Positions 50,801-62,935 of a DNA stretch of 64,000 bases are shown one piece after another. The notes below the pieces were generated by a model. It was not told the DNA's origin. It was given only the letters and a program-made list of their open reading frames with translations, and ran no database searches. A program made the translations under genes and the position numbers. Origin of the DNA: Paramacrobiotus metropolitanus (Eukaryota > Tardigrada > Eutardigrada > Parachela > Macrobiotidae); contig NW_026570231.1 in assembly GCF_019649055.1 (NCBI RefSeq), positions 1,364,001 to 1,428,000 of the forward strand. The letters run 5' to 3'. How positions within the stretch are numbered: position 1 is the first letter of the stretch; every line of letters begins with the position of its first letter.

Positions 50801-51735
50801 TCCACCAGCACTTCTTTTCTCTTTTTTTGGTTCAAAGCATTTTCCTTTTTGGAACCAATGGCGCCATCCACGCCGATGTGACATTGGTCGACTGTTACAT
50901 CCAGGTCAATATGTTTGGTTTTCGAGAACAGTTTGCCATCGATTACTAATTTCTTGCCCGAAGCCGTGAAATGTTCGCAGTCGACGATGCTTTCGGTTGT
51001 CAAGCGTACATTGTACTTTCCGCCGTGCGCGATTAACCTGTTGCAGTGGACCGCTTTCTCGATTCTTACAGAACCATCAGCAGAGTAAAGTGCTAGATTT
51101 CGTCCGCGGACGATCCCTCTGGTAGCGATCGACGGTGCGGTCAGAGAAAAGTTCTCAACTGTAGCATCAATACTCGAAACCGTTACTCTTGTGTCATCAA
51201 CGTGGATTACGAACTGGCAGCTGCCATTTGCTGAATCCTACGATCAGAGAAACCGTTCGCAAGTACCGGTACGTGTTGTAAATTTCACAGACGGAACTGC
51301 TATGATAATGGTTAATGTTATTCCGCACACTTAATAGCCTGACCACAAACTGATTGAGTGTCCGGTCTGAGATCGCTGTCACCTTTTACACACTAGTTTC
51401 TGGCACTTCACTGGCGCTTGCTTATTTTTCTACATTATCATTTCGTTGTCAAATGTTTTCGTACAGCCACAAACGGATAATGGGGGGTATCACTTGCGCA
51501 AGCCGTAATAAACGCAGCAAATTATATTAATCACCTTGAGCCGTCCGTCAATTTTCCAATTGTCCTGTACGGGTCTTAGTGTGATCGCGAGCCCACGAAG
51601 GGTTATCGAAGGCGGTTCCGGCCATAATTTTGAATTGCCCGGTGGAATGTGGACATCCACTGTTTCTTTGTCCACGCGCAGTTTAGGCCGATCACCATAT
51701 TTTATAATTAGGTTCAGTTCGCTAAGGATTTGACC
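41883..51735 (-). CDS. filamentous haemagglutinin/CdiA-like giant protein, intron-containing, 5' end missing
   Basis: Four exons found: 51535-51735, 47365-51237, 46242-46914 and 41883-46021. Phases 0, 0, 1 join to about 2,961 residues with no stop; the first exon was not found. Exon 2 has a small ankyrin-like helical block (LLGAINEESPEKVAKLLERY) within strand-rich repeats. Exons 3-4 are beta-helical repeats of the bacterial FHA/CdiA type (GRSVEMKAKQDINILAEK), including the haemagglutinin-repeat signature DYSSTETKRSGFLGYKKT followed by a Thr run and GSDIQSGGKNIMVAK. From about 44065 to 42230 come short Gly/Ser/His repeats (HGDA type). In bacteria such proteins are secreted surface adhesins or contact-dependent inhibitors. 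No TPS secretion domain, signal peptide or toxin tip is recognised here. Introns argue for a resident eukaryotic gene of bacterial origin. Confidence 0.82.
42230..44065 (-). repeat. tandem protein repeats (about 20 Gly/Ser/His-rich units) in the haemagglutinin-like gene
   Basis: Units of roughly 28-32 residues alternate G-x-T-A-V-x-F/L-G with S-L-S-A-R/S-HGDA and N-x-DGKL: for example SGKTAVKLGDDASGRFLSAS then HGEARIGYSMKASGSAL. The repeats are diverged at DNA level, so expansion is not recent. They look like stacked short beta strands. Confidence 0.75.
46918..47364. other. intron of the haemagglutinin-like gene
   Basis: AT-rich 450-bp intron between 46914 and 47365. It contains one AAAGGTCAT at about 47244 and a segment (GTATTTTGCAATTAGTGACC ... 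AATGAGGTCTTTTTG) resembling the dispersed repeat at 58590-58740. Confidence 0.5.
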
Positions 51736-51739
51736 CTGT

Positions 51740-54700
51740 AAAAGCGGTACATAATATTCACAAAAAGTAATAGACTCGGTGCTGCCGGGAGTGTAGTGCG
51801 ATTAATTACTACGGGCTGATGCCGTATGTTATCAAATTTTTTGGTATGTACGAGTATCTGTACGTAGATACCCTAACAGCGCTACATCGATAGCCAAACT
51901 GTCTTGTGTGTCAGCCGCTGCGTCTCTTGTACAATGATATTACAATATTGTTATGTAAATACTGGTGTGTATTAAGCTGATGTGCCTGCCGAGTCATATG
52001 TATGATCTCCTTAGTATGAATGTCCACACTTAGCCAAACTACGAAGTAATATGCTACTTGTGAGTACCTGATGAGGATGTCCAAGGGTTTTACTGGATTT
52101 CATGTCTCGCTGGTGGGTATCTGGGAAAAATTTAAACCTGCAGACTGGTCAGATATAAAGTGCCGGACTTTGTCTGCAGTAACCAGTAAGTATTGAGAAT
52201 AAAAGTAGTTAATTATCTGTTATAGCATACTGGCCACTGCGATATGTATGGAGCACGTGCAGAAAACTGGCTGGAATGACGGCAGTTCGATTTGCTGCTT
52301 TATGTTTCGCACACGTTTTGAAGGCGTTTGAGGGAAGCCGGAACTAAAACCGATTGTTGACGGAAGATAAGAGGCGAAGAATAAACTGACAGATTATATT
52401 GTCTCTAAGTGTTAATTATTGACACAAGACTGAATCATGAAAAAGTCACTGCAGCTTAATTCCCATGAGTTTTGTGAACGATAACAGCATATATATACAC
52501 GATAAACCAATGGGCGTATCATGACTAGAAGTATTGTATACTGCAACGTAGACTCATAATCGTCCTGGGCAAAGTTTAAACTACACACATTTCCAAACAA
52601 CAGCGGTTTTTATTCGGTTAATCTGCCCTCGTAAGAACAGTAGGTTCAGAAATGCTCGCAGATTCCATACAACACAAATATCACTTTAACTCTTTAACAG
52701 ACACAGATAGGACTGTACACGTCATCCTACCAATGCTACCAGTGCAGGATATTTCCGGCACACACGCTACATTTCCATGCAATAGCGCAATGCTGGGCGC
52801 AATGTTTCAGAAACTTAGTATGTAGATCGTTTTTCCTGCACCCTCTCAAAAGGCGTTTCTCCACGAACACCAATTTTATGCTTGGCTTCTTTGCACCCAA
52901 GGTTTCGAAAACCAAACAATAAACTACAGCAAAGGATAGAAAAATGCGTGAAAATCAGTTACAATAAAGCAACCAAAAGCATTTATTGTGGGTACACTTA
53001 GCGGAAGTTGACTATTCTTATCAAATATTTTGGAGTAGGTCAATCTGCACTCTGCAGATAAGTAAGATAAGTTAGACAGGATTTTTTCATGTTTTGTCGA
53101 TCGAAATTATTACATAATTCTATTCTCAAATAGGTACCGACTACACAACAGAGTAAGATCTGTGCTCAAAGCCGGTCTAGAAACGTTTGTGATGGTTTTT
53201 ATTTGCGTTCGAAAATCTGCATTAATTTGACAGGTATCCACTTTAATTTCTTCTTAAATTGTCGTTGGGAATCGGCAAAGTTTTGTACTCGTGCCGAAAG
53301 GTTGCGTTTAAGGTACTTATGGCTAAAAGAAGTAGGTACCTACCTGACTTAACTCACTGCAAACCATTTTACAAACCGTAACGTAATGTAGGGTTTTTTA
53401 GAGATATCGTAACACGCATGGTACGTTACATACGTATACGTTAACGATGCATGGACCGGAAGTGTAGAAGGGAACATACTTAACAAATAGCATGCAGAGC
53501 AGCAGCTTATGTCTGCTTGGCCTTGAAGTCTTGAACAGTCACTGGTCCAGAGTTATTTAGAGAAGGGAGGCGCAGCCTTCTTATGCAATGGCCATAAATG
53601 TAAATCCCTCAGAAAACTTCCTTACTTTTGGAAACATCGTCGATGTTAACAACGCCGGTAAAGGAAAGCAGGAATAGAGTCGTTTTGATGGTCCATTGAC
53701 TGGTTGTTCACATTTTAAGTCATCCGTGTTGCAACTTTCTTTGCCGTGTAGATTTCCTTGATGATTCCGTAAAACGATATAATTATTATAGTACGCCATA
53801 TACGGTACGCGCACTACGCGTTGAAAGAAAGATTTAGGGGAGTATCAACTGGAACAGCTGGAAGTCAGCAGCAGTCGAATGTCACTGGTCTTATTTATTC
53901 AACTTTAAGCCTCTGCAAAAGATAAGCCGCTCAACAGCAACATAAACATAAATTCAGTAATACCGTAGTATGTTATCCTTATCCCTTAACGTTCCACATC
54001 AGTGCAGTGATCCAGTTGTGCGACATGTGTGTGCGGCATAACCGTTTGACAATTAAGTAGGGTGTTTGCCACAGAAAAACCATCCGTTCATTTTAATACA
54101 CGTATTTGCTTTATTCCGCATACGGTTTCGGAAACGGCACGACTAAATCAACTCATTCATAAGAAATTCTTAGATTATATTCACCCATATAACAATAGCT
54201 GCAAGTACAGAGTACGAGTACTTTATTCTTTAGTTAGAAAGAATTAATTCATGCACACATTAACGAGGTGGCGTTAAGCCTTATTAATTTTTATCACAGT
54301 AGCAACAAAACAGAATGATGACACTGTCCGTATGATACGAACGTCTGCAGAGTGCAGACTACAGAATGTACATATGTGCAACTATCACTGCTGCAATGAG
54401 CAATCTACATCATCCCTTGGCCTCTGCAGAGATTCAGAGCGGCACTCATCATCGTTCGCGTTTTGAACCTTTTAAGGTACTTTATTAATAATAATTACTT
54501 GTAGCACGTAATTGAAAGAGCTCGGTAAAAGTTGTATTCCACATGTCCCTCTCGCGACGCACCGACCATTTGCTGATCACCATCCTGCTGATCGACAGCT
54601 TGCTGAACGACTTTTTTCCTGAGCCGTAGTAATAAATAACCCAACAAAAGAGATCCTCGTGTTCCACATATACCGTATGTGCCGAAAACAAATTTCGTTC

Positions 54701-54945
54701 TAGCAGTGATTTTCCTTTGGTAACCGAATTTCTGAGTGTTTTTGACTAGTAATGCTGTAGTAACGCTGGTGGTACTTTTTCATAGGTCACCGAGTCACCC
54801 GAAAATCTGCTTTTCGTGGGCGGTCTCGCAAGTTACCCTTCTGGCCAAAGGGTCACTGATTCGGTCCTGGAGACAGGGGGTACCCGGGACTCTTCAAAAA
54901 GTCCGGGGGCAGGGGGACATTTTTGACGCAGTCAAAGTTGGTCAC
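51740..54945. other. intergenic, possible missing first exon of the haemagglutinin-like gene
   Basis: More than 3 kb with only short ORFs. I could not find a minus-strand ATG exon that joins in phase 0 to the exon ending at 51735. A 68-codon minus frame at 54485-54691 (SKLSISRMVISKWSVRRERD) is too weak to call. Confidence 0.35.
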
Positions 54946-54946
54946 A

Positions 54947-57269
54947 AAGTTCCGTCCACCTAACAAGCAGTGCACATTGGGTTGTAGAGCCGTGACAGTC
55001 GACAAAGTAAGTAGTTAGCTGATATTTCGGTACCAATCACATAAATCCATCCGTCGGATCCAACGCAGGCTGAAGCGCGATATCGTGCAGTCGGCATTTT
55101 GGACAGTTCACTCCATAGTCCATACGTCCGCTTTCGGATCGTAACAAAACACAGAATCAGTAGCATTGGCCGGGAAAACATGCGACGTGCAACCTCCGAA
55201 CGTGAAGATTTGACCGGCGGTACTGACGACCGCACACTTCTTTAAAGGTACGGGCAAGGATGCCACGAACGTCCACTGATTGGTGAGCACACTGTAGCGC
55301 TCCACTGTGGATAAGGTGTGGCCATCCGAGATATGTCCACCAATGGCATAAATGTGGTCGCCAACAGCAACAATTCCCGCACTTCCTCGGTTAATTTGCA
55401 TGGGAGCCGCCTCGGTCCAGCCGGTTCGAGCGCTGCTATGGCGAATCGTCCTTGACGTCACGTCACCGTTGCGATGGCCAATGATGCCGCCACAGACGAA
55501 CAAGTCGTCTTGAACGACCACTAGCCCTCCTTCGGCTATGCTGTATGGCAGCTGAGTCAGTTTCCTCCACCTGGAAGTGCGTGGACTGAAGCATTCCACG
55601 CTCTCCACCAGAGAGTTCAAGCTGTTATCGCGATGGCCGCCGGCACAGACGATCATGTTCTCCAAACCTGCAACGAAAGCCAAACTGTGGATACGTATTA
55701 TACGAATCTTTGAATTTCGCAAAAAGCCATAGACCGGCGAATTTACCATAGGACGTTCTGGCTATATAGCGGGAGGAGGATATCGCGTCGATATATCCCG
55801 GCAACACGTTCACCTTTTCTGACGAACATACAGATTTTTCTGTGCCAGAATAATCGACGAATGCCTTAATACTGGCCTGCATGTATTTGTCATGACACGG
55901 TGGACGCAGATACGACGCCCGAATGTACTGCAACGTCTCCCAAGCTTGGCAGCGTCGATGCTCGAAATCATGATGCAGCCATCGAATAACGGCGTCAAAG
56001 ACATCGTCTTCCCACGTCACCCACAAGGCATCGCAGCGAATCAGGTCGATAATCTAACAAAACAGAATTCATTTTAGAATGCCATTGCATTATGTGCTCA
56101 GCACAATTTTTGACTCCCTTATTTAGGGAATTTTTCGAACAAGTCGAAATGACAGTAATTCGGGCACATAAAATTATATCTACTTTACCGTCAAACGCCG
56201 TTACATTTAGTCATCTTACGAGAGCCTGTGTGTTGGTACTAGTATTAATTTTGTATTTCTGATTAGCTCGCGCAGTGAAGTATCTTATAATAATAACATT
56301 CATTAACATTACTTCGACGTTGCTAACGAACTGAACACTTTCACTGAACGATCCAGCGAACCGAAAACATTTGACTGGAGGTGTTCATGCTGTCAAAATT
56401 CATTACGCTGGTAATATTGCAGAAGCATTCGGTTCGTCGACATAATAATCGACGTATAATTGTTTTATACCACATTTTTCGGCAACTCCAAGAATTCTGT
56501 CCCTTCCGAGATGCTAACAAAATGCTTCAGGACCACTCCTTTGGCCTTGTCGGCTAAAACAGGATTTTTGTGCGCATCGGAATCAGCGAAGCAAAACAGC
56601 ATCAGACAGTTCTTGACGTGCATGTGATCATCCATGGAATTCCAGCAGGTTCCCACGAACGTGGCAATGTCCAGAAACGAAGCCGCTGTTAGCAGTGACT
56701 GCACGTTACTTTCACTGAGGAGAATTTCCGACATGTAGCAATAGTCAATCAACCTGCACAGTGCACATTTAATTTAAGCAGCAGAATAACAAAGTTATAA
56801 TTATTTGGAATGCTGTTGTCAGAATTACACAAAATATCTGTACATGCACAAAAAATTGCACAAATGATTTTTATGAGAACAGTTGGCCATGATTGGAGAA
56901 AGTACTCGGTGCCATAATTAAAAGCGTTTGACAAACATTATAACATGCAAAAATTGCTACTCACTGGGACAGAACAGTGTGGGAGATATTTTGCAGTTGG
57001 ATAACTTGTTGTGTGGACTCCTTCATTCCCGACAGAAACATGTTGCGAAAATACGCACTGTTCACGCTGAGGACACTGCGATGGCACGGAATCCCTGTCG
57101 ACTGTGCTTCGGCACCGCGAAGCTCTACATCGCAAAACAATTTCGCCGCTCGCAGATTCTCCCATTCCCGACGCAAATCCACGATTCCCGGCACAATCCC
57201 CATGGAGATCCCATCTTTTTGAAGATCGCCGGTACGGCTAACCGTCCCATCAGTACCCTTAGCGGCCAT
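54947..57269 (-). pseudogene. BTB-BACK-Kelch (KLHL) pseudogene, second copy
   Basis: Exon lengths match the intact paralogue exactly for exons 1-3: 56965-57269, 56471-56753 and 55747-56053. Exon 4 (55034-55667) carries a 7-bp tandem duplication near 55112-55125 (TCCATAGTCCATA on the plus strand). The frame therefore runs to a stop right after DPKADVWT and the last kelch repeats are lost. An exon-5 start (GGRNFVTNFDCV) is visible at about 54915-54957 but soon ends in unrelated sequence, and exon 6 is absent. BTB, BACK and the first kelch repeats are intact, so a truncated BTB-BACK product remains possible. Confidence 0.85.
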
Positions 57270-57888
57270 CGTCGAGCAGTACATACAAACTGGAATCGCT
57301 TCACAACGGACGAGCAGAACAAAAGCTCATGCCCCCACGTCGCACGCAAACCGGTCTACGAGTATTCGATATTGCCAAGCGTCCAACACTACTCAACTTT
57401 GCAATGAGAACGGCAATCGGTTCTAGAACAGATTTTTAAACAAGGCAAATGAAAAATGCTGAAGACACGTTGTTACCAGACAAACGTGTACTGTGGTACG
57501 ACGTTCAGGATCTTCGTAGGACTGTTATTGCAGTGTACCGCACCAAAGAATTTATTTCCCCAGAACGCAGTCTGACGTATACATCATTCGATGTCCGCTA
57601 AAGTGCGTGCATGCTAAGCAGACATGAGACAGGCATTGCCGCGGCAAACAGTTCTTTTTGTTATAAAAACTTGCTAAGGTCATAAAAACTGCTTCCTACT
57701 GTCAGAAAGGCAGCCTCTCTCTATGGAATGATGAGGATTTCAACTGAAATCCGTCTGCAACTGCGCGTAACCTATTTTCCAACGACCTGGACAGTATCCA
57801 CACCAGCCCACCTGGGGAAAGACAATAGGCGTCTCCTTGTAATAATTGTATGCTTACTGCTAATGAGCTTTAGCAAAGCCAGTGGACT
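57270..57888. other. flank of the KLHL pseudogene
   Basis: Promoter-side flank; parts of it (57300-57420) remain similar to 37560-37690 upstream of the first KLHL gene, so the duplication included the 5' region. No gene. Confidence 0.4.
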
Positions 57889-57995
57889 AATACAGTATAG
57901 TAGACGCTAATACAGTATAGAGTATAGTAGAGTATAGTAGAGTATATAGAGTATAGTAGAGTATATAGAGTATAGTAGACTAATACAGTATATGG
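57889..57995. repeat. microsatellite-like (AGTATAGTAG)n repeat
   Basis: AGTATAGTAG, AGTATATAG and TAATACAGTATA units repeat with little divergence over about 105 bp. Confidence 0.9.
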
Positions 57996-58589
57996 AGAAG
58001 CGCGTTCTACTGCTTTTCTTAAACAACGTTTCAGTTTGGCTGTTATTAAGGGAAACGCTACGGCTGTGTTAAGTACGCTACCATTTAACCCACGGGTGGA
58101 TAGAGATTTTGGTTGTTTTTTCAATGTTTAAAATTTTAACAGTAACGTAGTGTGCTTGCGCTTGCACTTCTTGTTACTTTGACCGCTATTGCCTATTAAA
58201 GATGACGTATAGTAGACTGACGAGCCGGTAGACTACTCGTACAGGCAGAAAAGTGGGACAATGTTAAGTTATTGGACGATATCCCCAGAAGTGGGGCACT
58301 CCGTTTCTCGCGTCGTCAATGAGTTTTTCTTCCACTTTTTTGTTCTGTTAAGCATAGACAGGTTATTTAGTTTTGTCAGTCTGCAAAAAGTAATTTTTTG
58401 AAAAAGCGGCGAGACACGGCATAGAAAAATTTACCCACCCTGATTCAAGAGAGAATCGGATTATTTCCTTTCTGACGATGAATTCTAGTAAAATCGGACT
58501 CCCTTATTCCGAATCCGCTGTCAGAAAAATTATGTCTGCGCTGTCACAAGATTTCGAGTCTTCGACCAACATATCTCGAGAGGGCTAAA

Positions 58590-58740
58590 AAACGAGTACC
58601 GTATTTTATCAAATAGTGACCCAGCGTTACTATTTTTTCGTAAGGGTTTTGGATGGGGTCTTTATTCGGGGAAAATTTTTTTTCAAAGGGGTACTGTAAA
58701 AACGACCTCTCAGTGGGGCCTTTATTTCGGGGTGGGGCGT
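58590..58740. repeat. dispersed repeat with GGGG-TTTATT(C)-GGGG words
   Basis: GGGGTCTTTATTCGGGG, GGGGCCTTTATTTCGGGG and a GTATTTTATCAAATAGTGACC edge. The complement resembles the CCCCGAAATA words in 33080-33440, and the edge resembles 47070-47090. Probably one decayed repeat family. Confidence 0.4.
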
Positions 58741-59125
58741 CCGGTTGAACGCGTTGCAGTCGCTTCTAAAACGGAGAGGGTGATTGATAAAATACGGCAT
58801 CTGCAGTATCTAGTACAGCAACTTCGAAATGCACAGCCGACAAGAGTGTGTTGCACAGAATTGACGAGCTTGCTTCCACATTTTAAGTTCTACCACAAAA
58901 GATCAAACGCAGGAAAGCAGTCGAGAATTAAAACAAAGAAAAGGGTTTTTTCCGAGGTGCGGATACAGTGAGAAAGATGATTAACACCGAATTTCTCCTT
59001 TTTCGTAATAGTCATTAAATTTTACAAAGAATACCATTCTTTAGAATACCATTCTCTAGCTGTACGGTACCCAATCTACACATGAAACTCTTGAAGCTGC
59101 ATATTACGGTACTAAATGAGTGAAA

Positions 59126-59262
59126 TTACCAATCACGTAAACCAACGGATCCAACACATGCGGAAGCGCGGTATCGTGCCGTCGGCATTTTGGGCAGCTC
59201 ACTCCACTGATCCGTTTTCGGGTTGTAACAAAACGCCGAATTACCAGTCATATACTTGCCTA
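59126..59262 (-). pseudogene. kelch exon-4 fragment
   Basis: NSAFCYNPKTDQWSELPKMPT and RYRASACVGS match the end of exon 4 of the neighbouring KLHL genes. The following GWIYVIG is lost to a short deletion, and sequence upstream of 59262 is unrelated. An isolated relic of a further KLHL duplicate. Confidence 0.75.
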
Positions 59263-60095
59263 AGTGACGCAAAAATGTTGTTGAACACGTTGTTGTTGTC
59301 AAGGCGCATGGCATGCTGTTTCATATTCATCAAAAGACATGCATTTTTTTGTTTTTCAGCGATTAAAAAAATATTTTACATTAAGATTCTCGACAATTAC
59401 AATGTACATATCACGTATGTGTGCAACTCAAGAATGCACTTTTCCGGCGCACAATTCGTACTTTCACTGTCTCGCATAACTATTCAGAAATGTAGCTACA
59501 GTATTCGGACAGTACATCACACAGCCCTTATCACAACCATTGTACCGTTTTCGTACCATCAAATACATCTATTCATCAGCATAAGCCTCAGGATTACTGT
59601 TTCCGGTGCGACAGCACAACTGCAAAGGGGGTTTGTTTATTATCATTGAGCAAACCCAACCGCAAGGGAAAAAACCTCACGACACACAAAAAAGGGGAAA
59701 ATCAGAATGCGCGGAATTGCTGCAGCGTCAATAGCGCTGTCCACTCGCAAGATTATCGCTTAAATACCCCATCGCTTAATCGCCCTTTGAGCTCACAACT
59801 GCATGATTTACATCAGCATCAATTACAACAACATGCGCACAATAAGACGCTTCAGGACACAAAAATTATGAATAATACCAGGATTATTTGCATAATCAGT
59901 CTCATCATAACGGCTTATCAAGAAGCAAAAGTGTATTTATACCTCATCGCCGACGAAAGATCAGCGAACAAATTAGGACAACAAATGAAAGGACAATGCA
60001 CTTCTGTTGCTCCGTAAATAACTTCAGTCAGTTTTGAAAAGAAAGCGACAAACTTCAAGAAGGGGCCAGCTCTGGCAGCTAAACAGCAGAACATT

Positions 60096-62504
60096 TTATA
60101 CATAAAACTCCTGGCTACTTTCCTTGGCAATTTCAACTAAAGCAGAGCCAAAAGCCCACTTTCCGTTCATCAACTGGCTTTCACTGGTCGTCCATGTGTC
60201 CGAAATTATATCGTAAACTTCGATCGTTTTTAGACCAACCGTACCGTTAAGACCTCCCAGAACATAGATTTTGTCGCCGATGCACCACGTTCCGGCGGAA
60301 AACAGCGGACGGCGCATGTCACCTACCAACAAAAACAGATCAAACGGCTATTCTTGAGAAGTGAAACACAATGATACAATAATTCGTAGATCGAACCAGT
60401 AGTTCTCACATTTCATAGTCCACTGTTTAGTCGTTGGATTAAAAGCCTCGACACAGCTTAGATCGTTCAAACAGCTACGTCCTCCTAATGAATAAAAAGT
60501 TGATATTCCATTGCCGATTTGTTCAAATGGATATATTAGAGGCACTTTTATTTGGAGGTACATAATACATACCAATAACATAAAGCCATCCGTCGGATCC
60601 GACGCAGGCGGAAGCGCGATACCGCGCAGTCGGCATCTTAGGCAGCTCCAGCCAGGTATTCGATTTCGAATCATAAGAAAACGCAGAATTAGAGGCAACA
60701 TAATTGAGGAGCCCGGTGTCGCCAGCAGTGTTTTCATTCGATGTACAACCGCCAAAAGCGAATATCTGCCCTTCGAAAGTGGCAACCGCGAACTTCTCCA
60801 AAGGCGTTGGTAACGGTGCCACGTACGTCCACTGATTGGCGACTGCATCGTAGCGCTCCACGGTGGCTAGCGTATGAGTGTCCGTGCCGTGACCACCAAT
60901 AGCGTAAATGTGCTGGCCAACAGCCACCACACCGAGATCTCCGCGGTTAGTGTTCATGGGCGCCACGTTATTCCAAACACCAAGAGCGCTGTTATAGTGC
61001 AACGTCCGCCCCGTCACCCTCGCAACCACGTAACCAATAATTCCGCCGCACACGAACAAGTCCCGATTGAGGACCGCGAGACCTCCTTTGGCCACTCTGG
61101 ACGGTAGCTTGGGTAAACTTCTCCATCCCATCGTCCGAGGGTTGAAACATTCTACGCTGTCCAGCAGAGATGTCCAGGATGAATCCTGGTGACCCCCGGC
61201 ACAAACAATAACGTTCTCGTAACCTACAGTAAATGCCAGATTAGCCTTACGGATGTCCACAAGACTGGGTACATGGGACCGTGTCGCGTGTACGGAAGCA
61301 CTATAAATTACCGTAGGATTTTCTAGCAGTGTGACGGAAGGAAGACGCCTCCGTGATATGACCCGGCAGGACTTTCAGCTGTTCTGACCGATGCAGAGCC
61401 TCTTCTGCGCCAGAGTAATCCCTGACGGCGTTAATGCAGGCCAGCAAGTAATCGTCACTGGCTTGTGGACCGAGATACTTCGTCCGAATGTACTGCAATA
61501 TCTCCCAAAACTCGCGGCGCCGCTGCTCGAAATCGTGCTGCAGCCAGCGAACAACGGCAACCAGTACATCATCTTCCCGCGGCACGCACAAGGCATCCGA
61601 ACGAATCAGCTCAATAATCTAAAACCGATCGGTTATTCCATCGAACACCGTAACGTTAATAAAACTTTTTCTCAAATTTTTCGATGCGGTCGCAAAGTGG
61701 ACTAGTGACAACCATCATGATACGACGATAATTAGTTAGGCTTTTTGCTTACCGTATTCTTCGGCGCTTCCAGGAGTTCCGGTCCGTGGGACACGCCAAC
61801 AAAATGTTTGGAAATGAAAGCCCTGGCTTTGCCGGCTAAGACGGGATTCTTGTGCGCATCGGACTCCGCGAGGCTGTACAACGTCATGCAATTGCTGACT
61901 TGCATGCGATCCTCCAAGAACTGCCAAGAGATGTCCAGGACGGAATCCATACTCAGAAACGACGCAGCAATCAGTAATGGCTCCACATTGCTTTCGTTGA
62001 CGTGAATATCCGTCGTATAGCAATAATCAACCAGCCTGCAAAACAAACGTTGAAAATAATGATACTGATCTGGAGTGCGCATAAGACGTCGGTCGGAAGT
62101 AAGACCCAACAACCATAGCGTGTAGTGACTTCCGCATAAGCCATAACCAAGATATTTGCAATTCGTTCGCTAGCGCTAACGGAATTGATGACTCACACGG
62201 AAAGAACAGAGCATGAGATGTTCTGCAGCTGTATGACCTGCTCCGTAGATTCCTTCATTCCCGACAGGAACATGTTGCGGAAGTACGCACTGTGCTCACT
62301 GAGCGCATTGCGATGACACGGAATCCCGGAAGACTCTGTTTCGCAACCTCGTAGCTCCACATCGCACAAAGTTCTCGGTGCTCGGCGACTCGACCCTTTG
62401 TGATCGAAATCCGAGATCACGGCCCCGATTTGCGTGATACGCTCATCTTGCCCTGATTTATATTCAATGAGGCTGCCTTGCTCACTAGCCTCGTTGGCTG
62501 CCAT
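60096..62504 (-). CDS. BTB-BACK-Kelch protein (KLHL family), complete, 616 aa
   Basis: Six exons: 62197-62504, 61753-62035, 61312-61618, 60573-61223, 60410-60484 and 60096-60322, with the same phases as the copy at 32.5-37.5 kb and the same lengths for exons 2, 3 and 5. The total is 617 codons with stop. BTB (LCDVELRG, GIPCHRNALSEHSAYFRNMF), BACK (REDDVLVAVVRWLQHDFEQRR) and six kelch repeats (DLFVCGGIIGY, HIYAIGGHGTDTHT, QIFAFGGCTS, WLYVIG, KIYVLGGLNGTVG). Probable Cullin-3 adaptor. The true start is the ATG at 62504 (MAANEAS). More diverged from the first copy than the pseudogene is, so it split off earlier. Introns are short (under 500 bp). Confidence 0.93.
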
Positions 62505-62792
62505 CTTCAATTAAAGTTCAAACCACTGGCGGAATTTGGAATCGCCTAAAACACACTAGAAAACGAATGCTCAATACACATTTCGAAGCCAGAAACGAGA
62601 ACGACATTGATACTGCGTCGAGCACTGTTTTAGTACAGCAGATTATGCAAGCACGGTGCTGCTGAAATACACATTTTTTGAAGTATCCGTATCCGCGCTC
62701 GAACAGGATCTGCGCTTTTCTTGCTTTGCTCGTGTGAAGCGAGAAGCGGCTCACGTACAGTGATAAAATCTTTCAAAGGATTTCAACGTATT

Positions 62793-62864
62793 GCGCCGTG
62801 GTGCAGTGGTACTGCCTACGCGGATCTAACGACGTAGCCGGGGTTCGATTCCCCCATCGGCGCC
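62793..62864 (+). tRNA. tRNA-like gene, atypical anticodon arm
   Basis: 72 nt. GCGCCG pairs with CGGCGC at the ends. A-box TGGTGCAGTGG-type and B-box GGTTCGATTCC are both present, and a TTTTT Pol III terminator follows directly. D stem GCAG/CTGC (5-nt loop) and anticodon stem CTACG/CGTAG are perfect, but the anticodon loop has 12 nt (CGGATCTAACGA) where 7 are expected, and the fifth T-stem pair is a mismatch. The anticodon cannot be assigned safely. It may be a tRNA pseudogene or a tRNA-derived Pol III unit. Confidence 0.45.
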
Positions 62865-62935
62865 TTTTTCAGCCGTTTCTCGGTTTCCCTCAGATTACGC
62901 CCTGCTTAGACTCGTTTGCTTTTGCTGTATAAACC

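Noticed and set aside
41883-51735. Bacterial contamination as the source of the haemagglutinin-like gene
   Set aside because: Phase-consistent GT-AG introns and flanking animal KLHL genes on both sides in the same sequence.
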